This document shows positions 35,465 to 44,459 of a stretch of 64,000 bases of DNA, one piece after another. The number at the start of each line of letters is the position of its first letter. The stretch's first letter is position 1. Location: assembly GCA_014191855.1 (NCBI GenBank), contig BJHF01000022.1, positions 1-64,000 of the forward strand, in the 5' to 3' direction. The notes under the pieces were generated by a model that was given only the letters and a program-made list of their open reading frames with translations, had not been told where the DNA came from and did no database searches. This stretch comes from Deltaproteobacteria bacterium. GTDB taxonomy: Bacteria > Myxococcota_A > UBA796 > SXON01. The position numbers were made by a program, and so were the translations under genes.

Positions 35465-36487
35465 GTGAACATCGACATCCGCCCACCCGCCGTCGCCCTC
35501 TCCGCTCTCGATCGTTGGCTCGCCGGCTTCATCCGTGAAGAACGCGATCTCCCGTTCGTGTACCTGATCCTCCAGTGCCTCGCCTGGCAGGTGCTGGCCG
35601 TGGCGCTGTTCTTCGGCGGCGAGGAGGTGTGGATGGCGGCGCCACTGTACTGGGCCGGCTGGGGCTTCGGCTTCGTCGACCGGTTCATCCTGATGTTGCA
35701 CTGCACCAGCCACCGGATGTTGTTCAAGAACAAGCGCCTGAACTACGTGATTCCTTGGGTTGTCGGCCCGTTCTTCGGACAAACGCCGGAGACGTACTAC
35801 GCGCACCACATGCTGATGCACCACCCGGAGAACAACCTCCACACCGATCTCTCGTCGACGCTGCGCTACCAGCGCGACAGCGTCGCGGCGTGGCTCCACT
35901 ACTTCGTGAGCTTCCTGTTCACGGGGCTCGCACAGCTCGCGTTGTACCACCGTCGACACGGCAACAAACGCTTCTTCAATCGGATGCTTACCGGCGAGAT
36001 CGGCTTCTGGCTCATGTGCGCGGTCCTCGCCGCGGTGAACTGGCAGGCCACGCTGGTGGTGTTCGTGATCCCCGTCGTGACCATCCGCGCGCTGATGATG
36101 GCCGGGAATTGGGGCCAGCACGCGTTCGTGGCCGCGGCCGACCCGCAGAACCCCTACCACAACTCGATCACCTGCATCCACACCCGCTACAACCGGCGTT
36201 GTTTCAACGACGGTTACCACATCCTGCACCACCTGCGTCCGGCGACACACTACACGGAGTATCCGGTGGAGTTCGAGGACAACAAGGCGGAATATGGTCG
36301 GCAGGACGCGATCGTGTTCGAAGGGATCGACTTCTTTCAGGTGTGGCTGTACCTCATGCTCGGGCGCTGGAACTGGCTGGCGAAAGCGTTCGTGCGGCTC
36401 CCGGGCGCGCCGGCCCGCACCGACGCGGAAGCGATCCACTTCATGAAGGGACGACTCGCGCCGATCGCGAACCCGCTCGCGGCGTAG
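35465..36487 (+). CDS. Membrane fatty acid desaturase
   Basis: A 340-residue integral membrane diiron desaturase. The three histidine boxes are present: HCTSH at 79-83, HMLMHH at 115-120, and HILHHLRPATHY near residue 260. Hydrophobic helices surround them (FVYLILQCLAWQVLAVALFF, WVVGPFFG, FLFTGLAQLAL, ALMMAGNWGQH). It would insert a double bond or hydroxyl into an acyl chain in the inner membrane. The start is uncertain; GTG at 35465 is preferred over GTG at 35447, and neither has a clear ribosome binding site. It lies between argG and argC, with no obvious arginine role. Confidence 0.85.
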   Translation: MNIDIRPPAVALSALDRWLAGFIREERDLPFVYLILQCLAWQVLAVALFFGGEEVWMAAPLYWAGWGFGFVDRFILMLHCTSHRMLFKNKRLNYVIPWVVGPFFGQTPETYYAHHMLMHHPENNLHTDLSSTLRYQRDSVAAWLHYFVSFLFTGLAQLALYHRRHGNKRFFNRMLTGEIGFWLMCAVLAAVNWQATLVVFVIPVVTIRALMMAGNWGQHAFVAAADPQNPYHNSITCIHTRYNRRCFNDGYHILHHLRPATHYTEYPVEFEDNKAEYGRQDAIVFEGIDFFQVWLYLMLGRWNWLAKAFVRLPGAPARTDAEAIHFMKGRLAPIANPLAA

Positions 36488-36499
36488 GCTACGCTTCCC

Positions 36500-37132
36500 A
36501 TGATGTGGACCCTGCTCACCCTCGGCTGCTCCACCACCACCGTGATCGGCGGCGGCGACACGGGCGACGCGGGGGACACGGGCGACACCGCCATCGCGGT
36601 GGACTCCGGAGATTCAGGCGAAGCGCCACGGGATCTTGACGCCGATGGCTACGACTACACGGTGGACTGCCTCGACCTGAACGCCGACGTTCATCCCGGC
36701 GCAACCGAGATCTGGAACGGGCTAGACGACGACTGCGATGGGGTAATCGACGCGGACGGTGCCTGGTCTGGAAGCATCGCGGTGACGGCCACCGCCGTTT
36801 ACGAGGGCCGACCCTACTCGTTCGCGCTGAGCTGCCCGTTCGTGGGGACCCGCGGGCTCGACCGGTTCGACTGGACGGTGACGTGTACGCCCGACCCCGA
36901 GGATGAGGACGCCCAGCGGATGTTGGGCTCCTCCCTCACGATCACGCCGGAAGACGCCGCCGTGGAGGGGCAAACCTGGGAGGGAACCGCGATCGTGGCC
37001 TCGACGTCGGGTTGGGACACCGATGCGGCGGCAGAGATCGGCTGGTCCACCCTGGATGCAGCCCGCTTCGTTTCCTCGCTCAGCGCGTTCTCGCTGACCC
37101 TCGACGCCAAAGGCAACCTGAGTCGCGACTAG
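36500..37132 (+). CDS. MopE-type metal-binding-motif lipoprotein
   Basis: A 210-residue lipoprotein with a very short signal MMWTLLTLGC (Cys10) directly after the in-frame stop of the desaturase, so no longer start is possible. A GDTGDAGDTGDT linker follows, then the putative metal-binding motif DCLDLNADVHPGATEIWNGL (residues 54-73) and DDDCDGVIDADG, typical of MopE-like surface proteins. The C-terminal 130 residues are beta-rich and hold two Cys (LSCPF, VTCTPD) without a known domain. Confidence 0.75.
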   Translation: MMWTLLTLGCSTTTVIGGGDTGDAGDTGDTAIAVDSGDSGEAPRDLDADGYDYTVDCLDLNADVHPGATEIWNGLDDDCDGVIDADGAWSGSIAVTATAVYEGRPYSFALSCPFVGTRGLDRFDWTVTCTPDPEDEDAQRMLGSSLTITPEDAAVEGQTWEGTAIVASTSGWDTDAAAEIGWSTLDAARFVSSLSAFSLTLDAKGNLSRD

Positions 37133-37199
37133 CCCGTTTGCGTCGACGTGTTGCACCCCGGGCGCAATCGCATAGACGCCGGGCCTCCCCGGGGCCCCC

Positions 37200-38264
37200 G
37201 TGAAGGTGCTGCTCAACAAGATCGCGTCCGCGACCCGCAACTGCAAGCTGTCGCGCGAGGTCACGCTGAGCGCCACGATCATCGCGGAGGAAGGCAGCGT
37301 ACTCGCGGTGCGCGCGCTCGACCGCAAGGCGGTCTACAACGAAGTGGAGGACATCCACGGCCGGATGGCCACCGTGAACGAAGGGGACATCGTGGCCGGC
37401 GTGCTGGGCGAACGGCGGGCGCTGCACGGCTACACGGGGGTGGTGCCCGCCGCGGTGAAGGTAGGCGACATCATCCACCTGTTGAACCTCGGCGGGGTTA
37501 TCGGCCTGTGTACGAGCTTCAACCCGGATGTTGGGCCAGCCTGTCGGGTTGAGGTGCTCGGGCAGGTGCTCACCTTCCCGCACCTGGGCGAGCGGCGCGG
37601 CGTGCCTGCGAACATCAAGGCCAACGCGCTGCCGACCGCGGAGCGGGTGGAGAGCAGCGTGCCGTTGGTCGCCGTGAGCGGTACCTGCATGAACGCGGGG
37701 AAGACGTACGCGGCGTGCGAGGTGATTCGCGGCCTCACCCGCCGTGGATTCCGCGTCGGTGCGGCGAAGCTCACCGGCGTTTCGCTCCGCCGCGACACGC
37801 TGAAGATGGAGGACGTCGGCGCCGTACGCGCACTCTCCTTCAACGACGCCGGGATCGTATCCACCCGGCCGGAAACCTCGCTTCCTGTGGCGCGGGGCAT
37901 CGTAACCGCGCTCAACGCCATCGTGCACGGGCAGCAGCCCGACGTCATCGTGTTGGAGCTGGGTGACGGCGTGATGGGCGAGTATGGCGTCCAGGAGATC
38001 CTCGGTGCAAAGGACCTCATGGGCCACACGGCCGTGCACATCATGTGCGCGAACGACCCGGTCGGCGCGTGGGGCGCGGCGCGGTACTTCGAGGAAACGC
38101 TCGGCCTGAAGATCTCGGTGGTTTCCGGCCCACAGACCGACAACGCGGTGGGCCGCATCTTCGTGGAGCAACACCTCGGACTGCCGGCGATCAACGCACG
38201 CACCCAGGGCGACGCGCTGGCCGCGAAGGTCGCCGAGCTCGTGGAGGCGGCGCGCCGTGCGTGA
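37200..38264 (+). CDS. BioD/DUF1611-like P-loop ATPase in the arginine cluster
   Basis: A 354-residue protein I cannot assign. Residues 1-150 are a beta-rich N-terminal domain (KVLLNKIASATRNCKLS, ATVNEGDIVAGVLGERRAL, VKVGDIIHLLNLGGVIGL). Residues 155-354 form a P-loop domain with GTCMNAGKT at 161-169, the GTxxxxGKT spacing of dethiobiotin synthetase/DUF1611 proteins, followed by AAKLTGVSLRRDTLKMEDVG, VIVLELGDGVMGEYG (Walker B-like) and NDPVGAWGA. It starts with GTG and its end overlaps argC by 8 bp, so it is translated with argC. A step or regulator of acylglutamate metabolism is possible but unproven. Confidence 0.7.
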   Translation: MKVLLNKIASATRNCKLSREVTLSATIIAEEGSVLAVRALDRKAVYNEVEDIHGRMATVNEGDIVAGVLGERRALHGYTGVVPAAVKVGDIIHLLNLGGVIGLCTSFNPDVGPACRVEVLGQVLTFPHLGERRGVPANIKANALPTAERVESSVPLVAVSGTCMNAGKTYAACEVIRGLTRRGFRVGAAKLTGVSLRRDTLKMEDVGAVRALSFNDAGIVSTRPETSLPVARGIVTALNAIVHGQQPDVIVLELGDGVMGEYGVQEILGAKDLMGHTAVHIMCANDPVGAWGAARYFEETLGLKISVVSGPQTDNAVGRIFVEQHLGLPAINARTQGDALAAKVAELVEAARRA

Positions 38265-39210
38265 GCGCGTTCGCGTCGCAGTGGCGGGGGCGTCCGGCTA
38301 CACCGGGGCCGAAACGTTGCGCTGGTTGCTCGGTCACCCTGCGGTGGAGGTCGTCGGGGCGACCGCGCAGAAGCACGCGGGGAAGGCGCTCTCTGACCTC
38401 TGGCCGCAGTTCCACGGTCACGACCTGCGGCTCGCTGGAGAGCTCCCCGAAGCCGACGTGTATTTCCTCTGTTTACCGCACGGCGAGGCCGCGAAGTTGG
38501 CCCCCTCGCTCGCGGCGGAGTGCATCATCGATCTGAGCGGCGACCATCGCTTGCCGGAGCCGCAGCACAGCCAGCACTACGGCTTCGCGCGGGAGAGCGA
38601 ACCCTGGGTTTATGGGCTTCCGGAGCTGGGCTTCGACCGCTGCCTCGGCGCCCCTCGCATCGCGAACCCCGGCTGCTTCGCCACCGCGCTGTCGCTCGCG
38701 CTCCTCCCGCTGCGGGGCAAGATGTCGGGGCGGGTAGCGGCGGTGGGTGTCACCGGCTCCACGGGGAGCGGCGCGACGCCGAGCGACACCACCCACCACC
38801 CGCTGCGCGCCGAGAACCTGCGTTCGTACAAGGTGCTCGGCCACCAACACGTGCCAGAGGTCGAAGCCGCCATCGGGGACATCCGGCTCGACTTCGTGCC
38901 GATGTCCGGGCCGTTTCGACGCGGCATCCTCGTCACCTTTACCCTTCCGGCCGTGCCTGCGCGGCTCTGGGAGACCTTCTACCAGAGCAACCCGCTGGTT
39001 CGCGTGCTGCGAAAGCCGCCCGAGCTGGCCCACGTCGTCGGCAGCGCCCGAGCGGACATCGGCGTGATCGAGGGAGACGGCGTGACCGTTGTGCAGTGTG
39101 CGATCGATAATCTGGGCCGCGGAGCTGGCAGTCAGGCCGTCGCCAACCTCAACCTGCGCATGGGCTGGCCCATGCACCTCGGGCTTGACCGCATCGGAGC
39201 CGTGCCGTGA
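38257..39210 (+). CDS. argC: N-acetyl-gamma-glutamyl-phosphate reductase (ArgC type)
   Basis: Reduces acylglutamyl phosphate to the semialdehyde with NADPH. A 317-residue protein with the Rossmann motif VAVAGASGYTGAETLRWL, active-site Cys in IANPGCFATALSLALLP and GHQHVPEVE. The loop TGSTGSGATPSDTTHHPLR is the variant seen in Bacteroidetes-type ArgC rather than the E. coli one. It overlaps the P-loop gene upstream and argD downstream (GTGA). Confidence 0.93.
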   Translation: MRERVRVAVAGASGYTGAETLRWLLGHPAVEVVGATAQKHAGKALSDLWPQFHGHDLRLAGELPEADVYFLCLPHGEAAKLAPSLAAECIIDLSGDHRLPEPQHSQHYGFARESEPWVYGLPELGFDRCLGAPRIANPGCFATALSLALLPLRGKMSGRVAAVGVTGSTGSGATPSDTTHHPLRAENLRSYKVLGHQHVPEVEAAIGDIRLDFVPMSGPFRRGILVTFTLPAVPARLWETFYQSNPLVRVLRKPPELAHVVGSARADIGVIEGDGVTVVQCAIDNLGRGAGSQAVANLNLRMGWPMHLGLDRIGAVP

Positions 39211-40355
39211 CCGTGACCCTCGATGATCTGATCGGCGCGCCGGGCAACGAAGCCGACTGGCAGCTCGCGACCTACGACAAACTCCCGCTGCACGTGGTTC
39301 GCGGCGAAGGAAGCCGCGTTCAAACCGGCGACGGCCGGTGGTACTGGGACCTGTATGGCGGCCACGCCGTGGCGCTCATCGGCCACAGCCACCCAACGTG
39401 GCGCCGGATCGTCGCCGAGCAGGCCGATCGCCTGGTGTTCTACAGCAACGTCGTCCATTGCCCCGTTCGCACCGCCGCGTGCAAGGCCATCGTCGAATTC
39501 GCGCCGAAGAACCTCACTCGCGTGTTCCTCAGCAACTCCGGAGCCGAGGCCAACGAGGCGGCGCTGAAGCTGGCCCGCCACCACACCGGCAAGACCGAGA
39601 TCGTCGCGTTCGAGGGGAGCTTCCACGGGCGCACGCTGGGCGCGCTCGCGGTCACCCACTCCGAGAAGTACCGTCGTTACGCCCTGCCCGAGTACGGGCA
39701 CACGCGTTTCGTGCCCTGGGGCGAGGTGCCCCGTCTCGATGAGAACGTGGCCGCGATCCTGCTGGAGCCGGTGCAGTCGCTCGCCGGGATGCGCACGGCC
39801 ACGCGGGAGTTCCTCCACGGGCTCCGGGCTGAATGCGATCGGGTGGGCGCCCTCCTCATCCTCGATGAAGTACAAACGGCGTGGGGCCGGCTCGGCACGA
39901 ACTTCGCGGCCGACTTCTGGGATGTGCGGGCCGACATCGTAACCGGCGCCAAAAGCGCCGCCGGCGGGTTCCCCGTCGGCGTTACCCTGGTGGATGACGC
40001 CATCGCGCAGGCGGTGAAATCTGGCGACCAAGGCACCACTTTCGGAGCCGGCCCGCTCGCCTCGGCCGCGATCCTGGCCACACAGCACGTGATCCGCGCA
40101 GAAGGCCTGGTTGCCCGGGCACGCGAGATCGAGCGCCGCGTGCGGGCGGCGTACCCCGGCGAAGTGCGCGGGCACGGCGCGTTGTTGGGGCTGGTGTTCC
40201 CCGACGCGGTGAAGCCCCGCGTGGCCGCGCTTCGGGAGCGCGGGCTGCTTGTGGGCGGCAGCGACGACCCGCGCGTGATGCGCTTGATGCCCCCCCTGAA
40301 CCTACCTTTCGAGGCGATCGACGAGCTCGCCTCCGCGCTTCGGAGCCTAGCATGA
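39207..40355 (+). CDS. argD: Acetylornithine aminotransferase (ArgD type)
   Basis: A 382-residue PLP-dependent class III aminotransferase converting the acylglutamate semialdehyde to acylornithine. Motifs: LYGGHAVALIGHSHP, FLSNSGAEANEAALKLARHH, FHGRTLGALAVTHSEKYR, LLILDEVQTAWGRLG with the PLP-Asp, and TGAKSAAGGFPVG with the Schiff-base Lys. It has ATGA/GTGA overlaps with argC and the carbamoyltransferase, so the three are coupled. Confidence 0.93.
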   Translation: MTVTLDDLIGAPGNEADWQLATYDKLPLHVVRGEGSRVQTGDGRWYWDLYGGHAVALIGHSHPTWRRIVAEQADRLVFYSNVVHCPVRTAACKAIVEFAPKNLTRVFLSNSGAEANEAALKLARHHTGKTEIVAFEGSFHGRTLGALAVTHSEKYRRYALPEYGHTRFVPWGEVPRLDENVAAILLEPVQSLAGMRTATREFLHGLRAECDRVGALLILDEVQTAWGRLGTNFAADFWDVRADIVTGAKSAAGGFPVGVTLVDDAIAQAVKSGDQGTTFGAGPLASAAILATQHVIRAEGLVARAREIERRVRAAYPGEVRGHGALLGLVFPDAVKPRVAALRERGLLVGGSDDPRVMRLMPPLNLPFEAIDELASALRSLA

Positions 40356-41395
40356 CCCCCACCCTCGAAACCCGCCTCTACGAAGCCGTAGCCCGCGTTC
40401 GCCGCCACTGGCGAGGCACCCGCCTGATGGATGGGCTCGAGCCCGGCGTTGAGGGCACGCAGGCGCTGCTGGACGTCGCGAGGATCTACCGCGCGAACCG
40501 TCTGGAGATCGGGCGGATGCGCCCGTTGCTCGGGCGCGCGGTGGCGGGGTTGTTCTTCGATCCCTCCTTGCGTACCCACACCTCAATGGAGGTAGCGACG
40601 GGGCGCTGCGGCGCGCACTTCGTGTACCTGCAAGGCGGCGAAGGCACCTGGAAGATGGAGTTCGACGATGGCGTGGTGATGAACGGCAACACGGCCGAGC
40701 ACGTGAAGGAAGCGGCGCCAGTGCTCTCCAGCTACGCCGACATCCTCGCGGTGCGTGCCTTCCCCCGGGCCCACAACCGCGACGAGACCGTGATCCGCGC
40801 GTTCGCAAAGTATGCAGGCGCGCCGTTGATCAACCTGGAGTCGGCGCTGGCACACCCATGCCAGGGGCTCGCAGACATGCTCACCATGGCAGACCTCGGC
40901 GGGGGGAACTTCCAGGGGCGCAAGATCGCGCTCACCTGGGCGCCGCACCCCAAGCCACTGCCCCAGGCCGTGCCGCTCTCCGTGGTTCGCGCGGCGATCC
41001 TCGGTGGCGCCGACCTGCACGTGGCCTGCCCGGAGGGCTTCGACCTCGACGCAGAGGAGATGGAGCGCGTGCATGGATTCGCGGCGGACACCGGCGCGAA
41101 GCTGACGCTCACCCGGGATCAGGCCAGCGCCACCGAGGGCGCGCTGGCCGTATACGCGAAGGGCTGGGCGGCGAACGATCGCGAACAACACGCCGAGCTG
41201 GCCGCCCGGTACGGGGACTGGACGGTCGGCGATGCGGCGATGAAGTCCGCCACGGCTTTCCTCCATTGTCTGCCGGTTCGTCGTAACGTGATCGTGACCG
41301 ACAGCGTGTTGGACGGGCCGAAGTCCCGGGTGATCCCTCAGGCCGCGAATCGCGAGCCCGTGCAGGCCGCCGTGATGTTGAGCTGGTTGCTCTGA
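40352..41395 (+). CDS. N-acyl-L-ornithine carbamoyltransferase (ArgF' family)
   Basis: A 347-residue carbamoyltransferase acting on acetyl- or succinylornithine rather than free ornithine. Carbamoyl-phosphate motif: FFDPSLRTHTSM; second-substrate region: WKMEFDDGVVMNGNTAEHV; HPCQGLADMLT; LTWAPHPKPLPQAV; and HCLPVRRNVIVTD, all matching the AOTCase/SOTCase family and especially the Bacteroides succinylornithine enzyme. The residue that distinguishes the two (Glu in AOTCase, Pro in SOTCase, before EH) is Ala115 here. So acyl specificity is open. It ends the arginine cluster, 5 bp from the convergent ACP gene. Confidence 0.9.
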   Translation: MTPTLETRLYEAVARVRRHWRGTRLMDGLEPGVEGTQALLDVARIYRANRLEIGRMRPLLGRAVAGLFFDPSLRTHTSMEVATGRCGAHFVYLQGGEGTWKMEFDDGVVMNGNTAEHVKEAAPVLSSYADILAVRAFPRAHNRDETVIRAFAKYAGAPLINLESALAHPCQGLADMLTMADLGGGNFQGRKIALTWAPHPKPLPQAVPLSVVRAAILGGADLHVACPEGFDLDAEEMERVHGFAADTGAKLTLTRDQASATEGALAVYAKGWAANDREQHAELAARYGDWTVGDAAMKSATAFLHCLPVRRNVIVTDSVLDGPKSRVIPQAANREPVQAAVMLSWLL

Positions 41396-41400
41396 GCGGC

Positions 41401-41703
41401 TCAGGAGGCGGGCGGCTGCTCGTTATCCGCCGCGACGTTTAGTTTTCCTGCGGCTGCTTCGGCCACCACGGTGCGCACGTAGTCGTGCATCTCGCCCACG
41501 GTCGTGAGCTTGCGCACCTCCTGATCGTCGAGCCGAACGCGGAATCGCTTTTCGATCGCGATGAGCAGATCGGCCGCATCGAGGCTGTCGAGGTCCAGAT
41601 CGTCACGAAGGCGGGCGCCGGCCGTGATCTGGCCGGGATCGACCTCAAACTGGTTCACCAGGATGCGGTTGAGCTCCTCGATGATCGCGTCTACCGACTC
41701 CAC
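41401..41703 (-). CDS. Acyl carrier protein (ACP1)
   Basis: A 100-residue acyl carrier protein with the phosphopantetheine Ser40 in DDLDLDSLDAADLLIAI, helix IIEELNRILVNQFEVDPG and FRVRLDDQEVRKLTTVGEM. A charged/Pro C-terminal tail (KLNVAADNEQPPAS) is extra. It starts with GTG 45 bp after the ketosynthase stop and is the last gene of the seven-gene operon. Distinct from housekeeping AcpP by sequence. Confidence 0.9.
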   Translation of the reverse strand: MESVDAIIEELNRILVNQFEVDPGQITAGARLRDDLDLDSLDAADLLIAIEKRFRVRLDDQEVRKLTTVGEMHDYVRTVVAEAAAGKLNVAADNEQPPAS

Positions 41704-41748
41704 ACCGTCCTCGTCTGGAATCGGGATGATAACCGATTGCGCGGGCGG

Positions 41749-42969
41749 CTACCCCTCCCAGCGCGCGGCAACCACGCTCGCGTTGATGCCCCCGAACGCA
41801 AAGTTGTTAGATACAAGCCGCCGAACTGGCGTAACCAGGGGCGCCGCGAAGAGGCGCACGCCGACGACGTCTGGATCGCGTAGGTTGCGGGTCGGGGGGA
41901 GCACGCCGTGGCGCATCGCGAGGATGCTCATGGCCAACTCGATGCCGCCACAGGCGGCGAGCGTGTGACCGAAGTGACCCTTGAAGCTGGATACCGGCGT
42001 TCCATCGCCGAACACCTCGCCGGTCGCCTGCGCCTCGGCGAGGTCGCCGATCACCGTGCCGGTGGCGTGAGCGTTCACGTAGTCGATGTCGCTCGCAACG
42101 ACCCCTGCATCAACCAGGGCCCGCTCCATCGCGAGCCGCATCCCTGCGGGCTCGGGGCTGGACATGTGCGTGGCGTCGCAGCTCTCGCCATAGCCAAGGA
42201 TCTCCGCCAGGATCGGAGCCCCCCGAGCCAGGGCGTGCTCGAGGGTTTCGAGCACGAGCATCGCGGCGCCCTCCGCCACCACCACGCCATCCCGCGAGCG
42301 ATCGAAGGGCGCCGGGCGCGCGCTCGGATCGTTTTGCCAACCGCGCGCCGCCGCAGCCACCAGATCGAAGGTAGCCGCGCCAAGCACCGAGAGTTCATCT
42401 GCGCCGCCGCACAGCGCGACATCCGCCCGGCCGAGCCGAAGCAGGTCGAGCCCCATCCCCACGGCCTGGTTCGAGATCGCGCAGGCGCAGGCTGCCGTGT
42501 GCACCGGCCCGGTGCTGCCGAACACGAGCGCGAGGTGCGCCGGGACGGTGTGGGACATCACGCGCAGGAACGAGGTGCCCGACACGCCACGGATGCTCCC
42601 CGTACCAAGATACTCTCTGAAGAACTCCTCCATGGCGTCGGGCGAACCGGTGGTGGAACCGGCACAGATCGCAACCCGCCCAGCCGAGAACAGGTCGACG
42701 GGCACGGCGGCGGCGGCGATCGCGTCCGTGGCGGCCGACACCGCGTACTGCACCATCCTCGACATCGAACGTCGATATTTTCGGGGAATCCGCTGCGCCT
42801 CGAAGCCGCGCACGGGCCCACCGATCCGCACGCCGAGGTCGGCCACTTCCGCGAATGCAGGGATGGCGACGACGCCGCTCTCGCCCTCAAGCAGCGCGCG
42901 GTACACCGTTTCCGCGTCGCAGCCCAGTGGCGTGACCACGCCCATTCCGGTGACGACGACGCGCTTCAT
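41749..42969 (-). CDS. Beta-ketoacyl-ACP synthase (FabF-like, KS1)
   Basis: A 406-residue condensing enzyme of the KAS II type: VVVTGMGVVTPLGCD start, nucleophile Cys163 in HTAACACAISNQAVG, His in NAHATGTVIGD and His in FKGHFGHTLAACGG. It would extend an acyl-ACP with malonyl-ACP. Its ATG overlaps the stop of the CrtI-like gene (ATGA). Together with KS2, two ACPs and a dehydratase it forms a dedicated chain-building set. Confidence 0.92.
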   Translation of the reverse strand: MKRVVVTGMGVVTPLGCDAETVYRALLEGESGVVAIPAFAEVADLGVRIGGPVRGFEAQRIPRKYRRSMSRMVQYAVSAATDAIAAAAVPVDLFSAGRVAICAGSTTGSPDAMEEFFREYLGTGSIRGVSGTSFLRVMSHTVPAHLALVFGSTGPVHTAACACAISNQAVGMGLDLLRLGRADVALCGGADELSVLGAATFDLVAAAARGWQNDPSARPAPFDRSRDGVVVAEGAAMLVLETLEHALARGAPILAEILGYGESCDATHMSSPEPAGMRLAMERALVDAGVVASDIDYVNAHATGTVIGDLAEAQATGEVFGDGTPVSSFKGHFGHTLAACGGIELAMSILAMRHGVLPPTRNLRDPDVVGVRLFAAPLVTPVRRLVSNNFAFGGINASVVAARWEG

Positions 42970-44459
42970 GCGGCTCGAAGCTCCTCGATCATCTGGGGCA
43001 TCCCTACTAACCCGGCCACGCCCACATAAGCGCTCATCATGGCGCCGCAGATGCCGGGCATGGCAACGGCCTGGCCGATCTGCACGAGCTGGCGCACCCG
43101 CGTGACCATGGGCAGGCGGTAGCGCCCCATCTGGTCGACCGCGTGGTGATGGCCGTACGTCGCGCCGAAGGGCACGCGGGTGTAGTGCCGCATGGTGAGC
43201 GGGCTGCTGGCCTCGGCACGCACCACCCGCCAATCCGGGTAGTCGACCGCGAGCCTGCGAAGAAACCCATCCAACATCCTGGCCTTCTCGCGCTCGTACT
43301 CCGGCGGGCGGTGCGGCGCGCCCCCCGGTCGACGACCGCGCTCCTCGCCCTCCCAGCCCGCCCATCGCGCCGCTGAGGTGGGGAACAGCCCGAGCACCAC
43401 CCCCCTCCCCTCGCCTCGGGCCCCGGGCGCGGTGAGGAACCAGAACGGTACCTCCGCGTCGTCGAGCCGCTCCACGCCATCGACGTCCCAAGTGTGGTAG
43501 CGATACAGGTTGCGGCCAGCCAGCGGTGAGAGGTCGCCTTCAACCTCAAGGTACACGCCCATGTGAACCCGACCGGGGCGGGCCAGCTCCACCCGCTCGC
43601 GGTACGCCGGTCGGACAGCGCCCGGCGGCAACAGCGCGAGCACCGCCCGAGGATGGATCGCCCCGATCACCAGGTCTCCCCCCACCACCTCGCCGTCGTC
43701 GAGCTCGACGCCGGTCGCAACGCCTCCTTCCACCCGGATCTGGGCGGCCGGTGCCCGGAGCCGAACCCGCCCACCGAGCGCCTCCACCCGCGCGACCATC
43801 ACCTGGGCGAGGCGATCCCCGCCGCCTCGAATGGTGTAGGCTCCCCCCAGGAAGTGATCCGTAACGAGCGCGTGGAGCCCGAACGGCGCCTCGTGCGGCG
43901 CTACGCCGTAAAGTGGAGCGCCGTGCCCCGCGATCAGCGCGCGGAGGCGAGGATCGATGAGCTCCGAGGCGAGCACGTTCGCCAGCGTACGCTCTTCCCA
44001 CGGCAAGACCGCTTCGGGCGGCACATCGGCGTCGAGGGAGTACAGGCCGTAGCTGGCCACACACGCACGATGAAGCTCCGTATATCTGGATAGACCCGCG
44101 GCATCGCCCGGAAACATCGCGGCCAGTCGGCCGGCCCAGCGATCGAGCCCGGCGGGCACCCGAAACTCCAGCCCGGGGAACCGGAGGGTGTCGAAACCCT
44201 CGGGGTCGAGGGACTCAAACGCCAGGTGCGGCGCGATCCCGAGGTGGCGCACCACCTGCCCGAACGACTGCCCGGGCTTTGCGCTGCCCACGTAGTGGAA
44301 GCCGGTGTCATAGCCGACGCCACGCCGAAAGAACCGGTGCAGGCATCCGCCCGGACGATAGTGCTGCTCCAACACCGTGACTCGCCAACCCCGGGCCCCG
44401 AGCAGGATCGCGGCCGTGAGCCCCGCGGCGCCGGCCCCCACGATCACCGCTTGTTTCAC
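42966..44459 (-). CDS. CrtI/retinol-saturase-like FAD-dependent oxidoreductase
   Basis: A 497-residue flavoprotein of the phytoene desaturase/all-trans-retinol saturase family. FAD site: AVIVGAGAAGLTAAILLGAR (Gly8, Gly10, Gly13) and VTVLEQHYRPGGCLHRFFR; C-terminal signature GICGAMMSAYVGVAGLVG. These enzymes add or remove hydrogens across polyene or fatty chains. It is coupled to KS1 and to the dehydratase gene by 4-bp overlaps. In a chain-building operon it may desaturate or saturate an ACP-bound or membrane-bound product. Confidence 0.87.
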   Translation of the reverse strand: MKQAVIVGAGAAGLTAAILLGARGWRVTVLEQHYRPGGCLHRFFRRGVGYDTGFHYVGSAKPGQSFGQVVRHLGIAPHLAFESLDPEGFDTLRFPGLEFRVPAGLDRWAGRLAAMFPGDAAGLSRYTELHRACVASYGLYSLDADVPPEAVLPWEERTLANVLASELIDPRLRALIAGHGAPLYGVAPHEAPFGLHALVTDHFLGGAYTIRGGGDRLAQVMVARVEALGGRVRLRAPAAQIRVEGGVATGVELDDGEVVGGDLVIGAIHPRAVLALLPPGAVRPAYRERVELARPGRVHMGVYLEVEGDLSPLAGRNLYRYHTWDVDGVERLDDAEVPFWFLTAPGARGEGRGVVLGLFPTSAARWAGWEGEERGRRPGGAPHRPPEYEREKARMLDGFLRRLAVDYPDWRVVRAEASSPLTMRHYTRVPFGATYGHHHAVDQMGRYRLPMVTRVRQLVQIGQAVAMPGICGAMMSAYVGVAGLVGMPQMIEELRAA

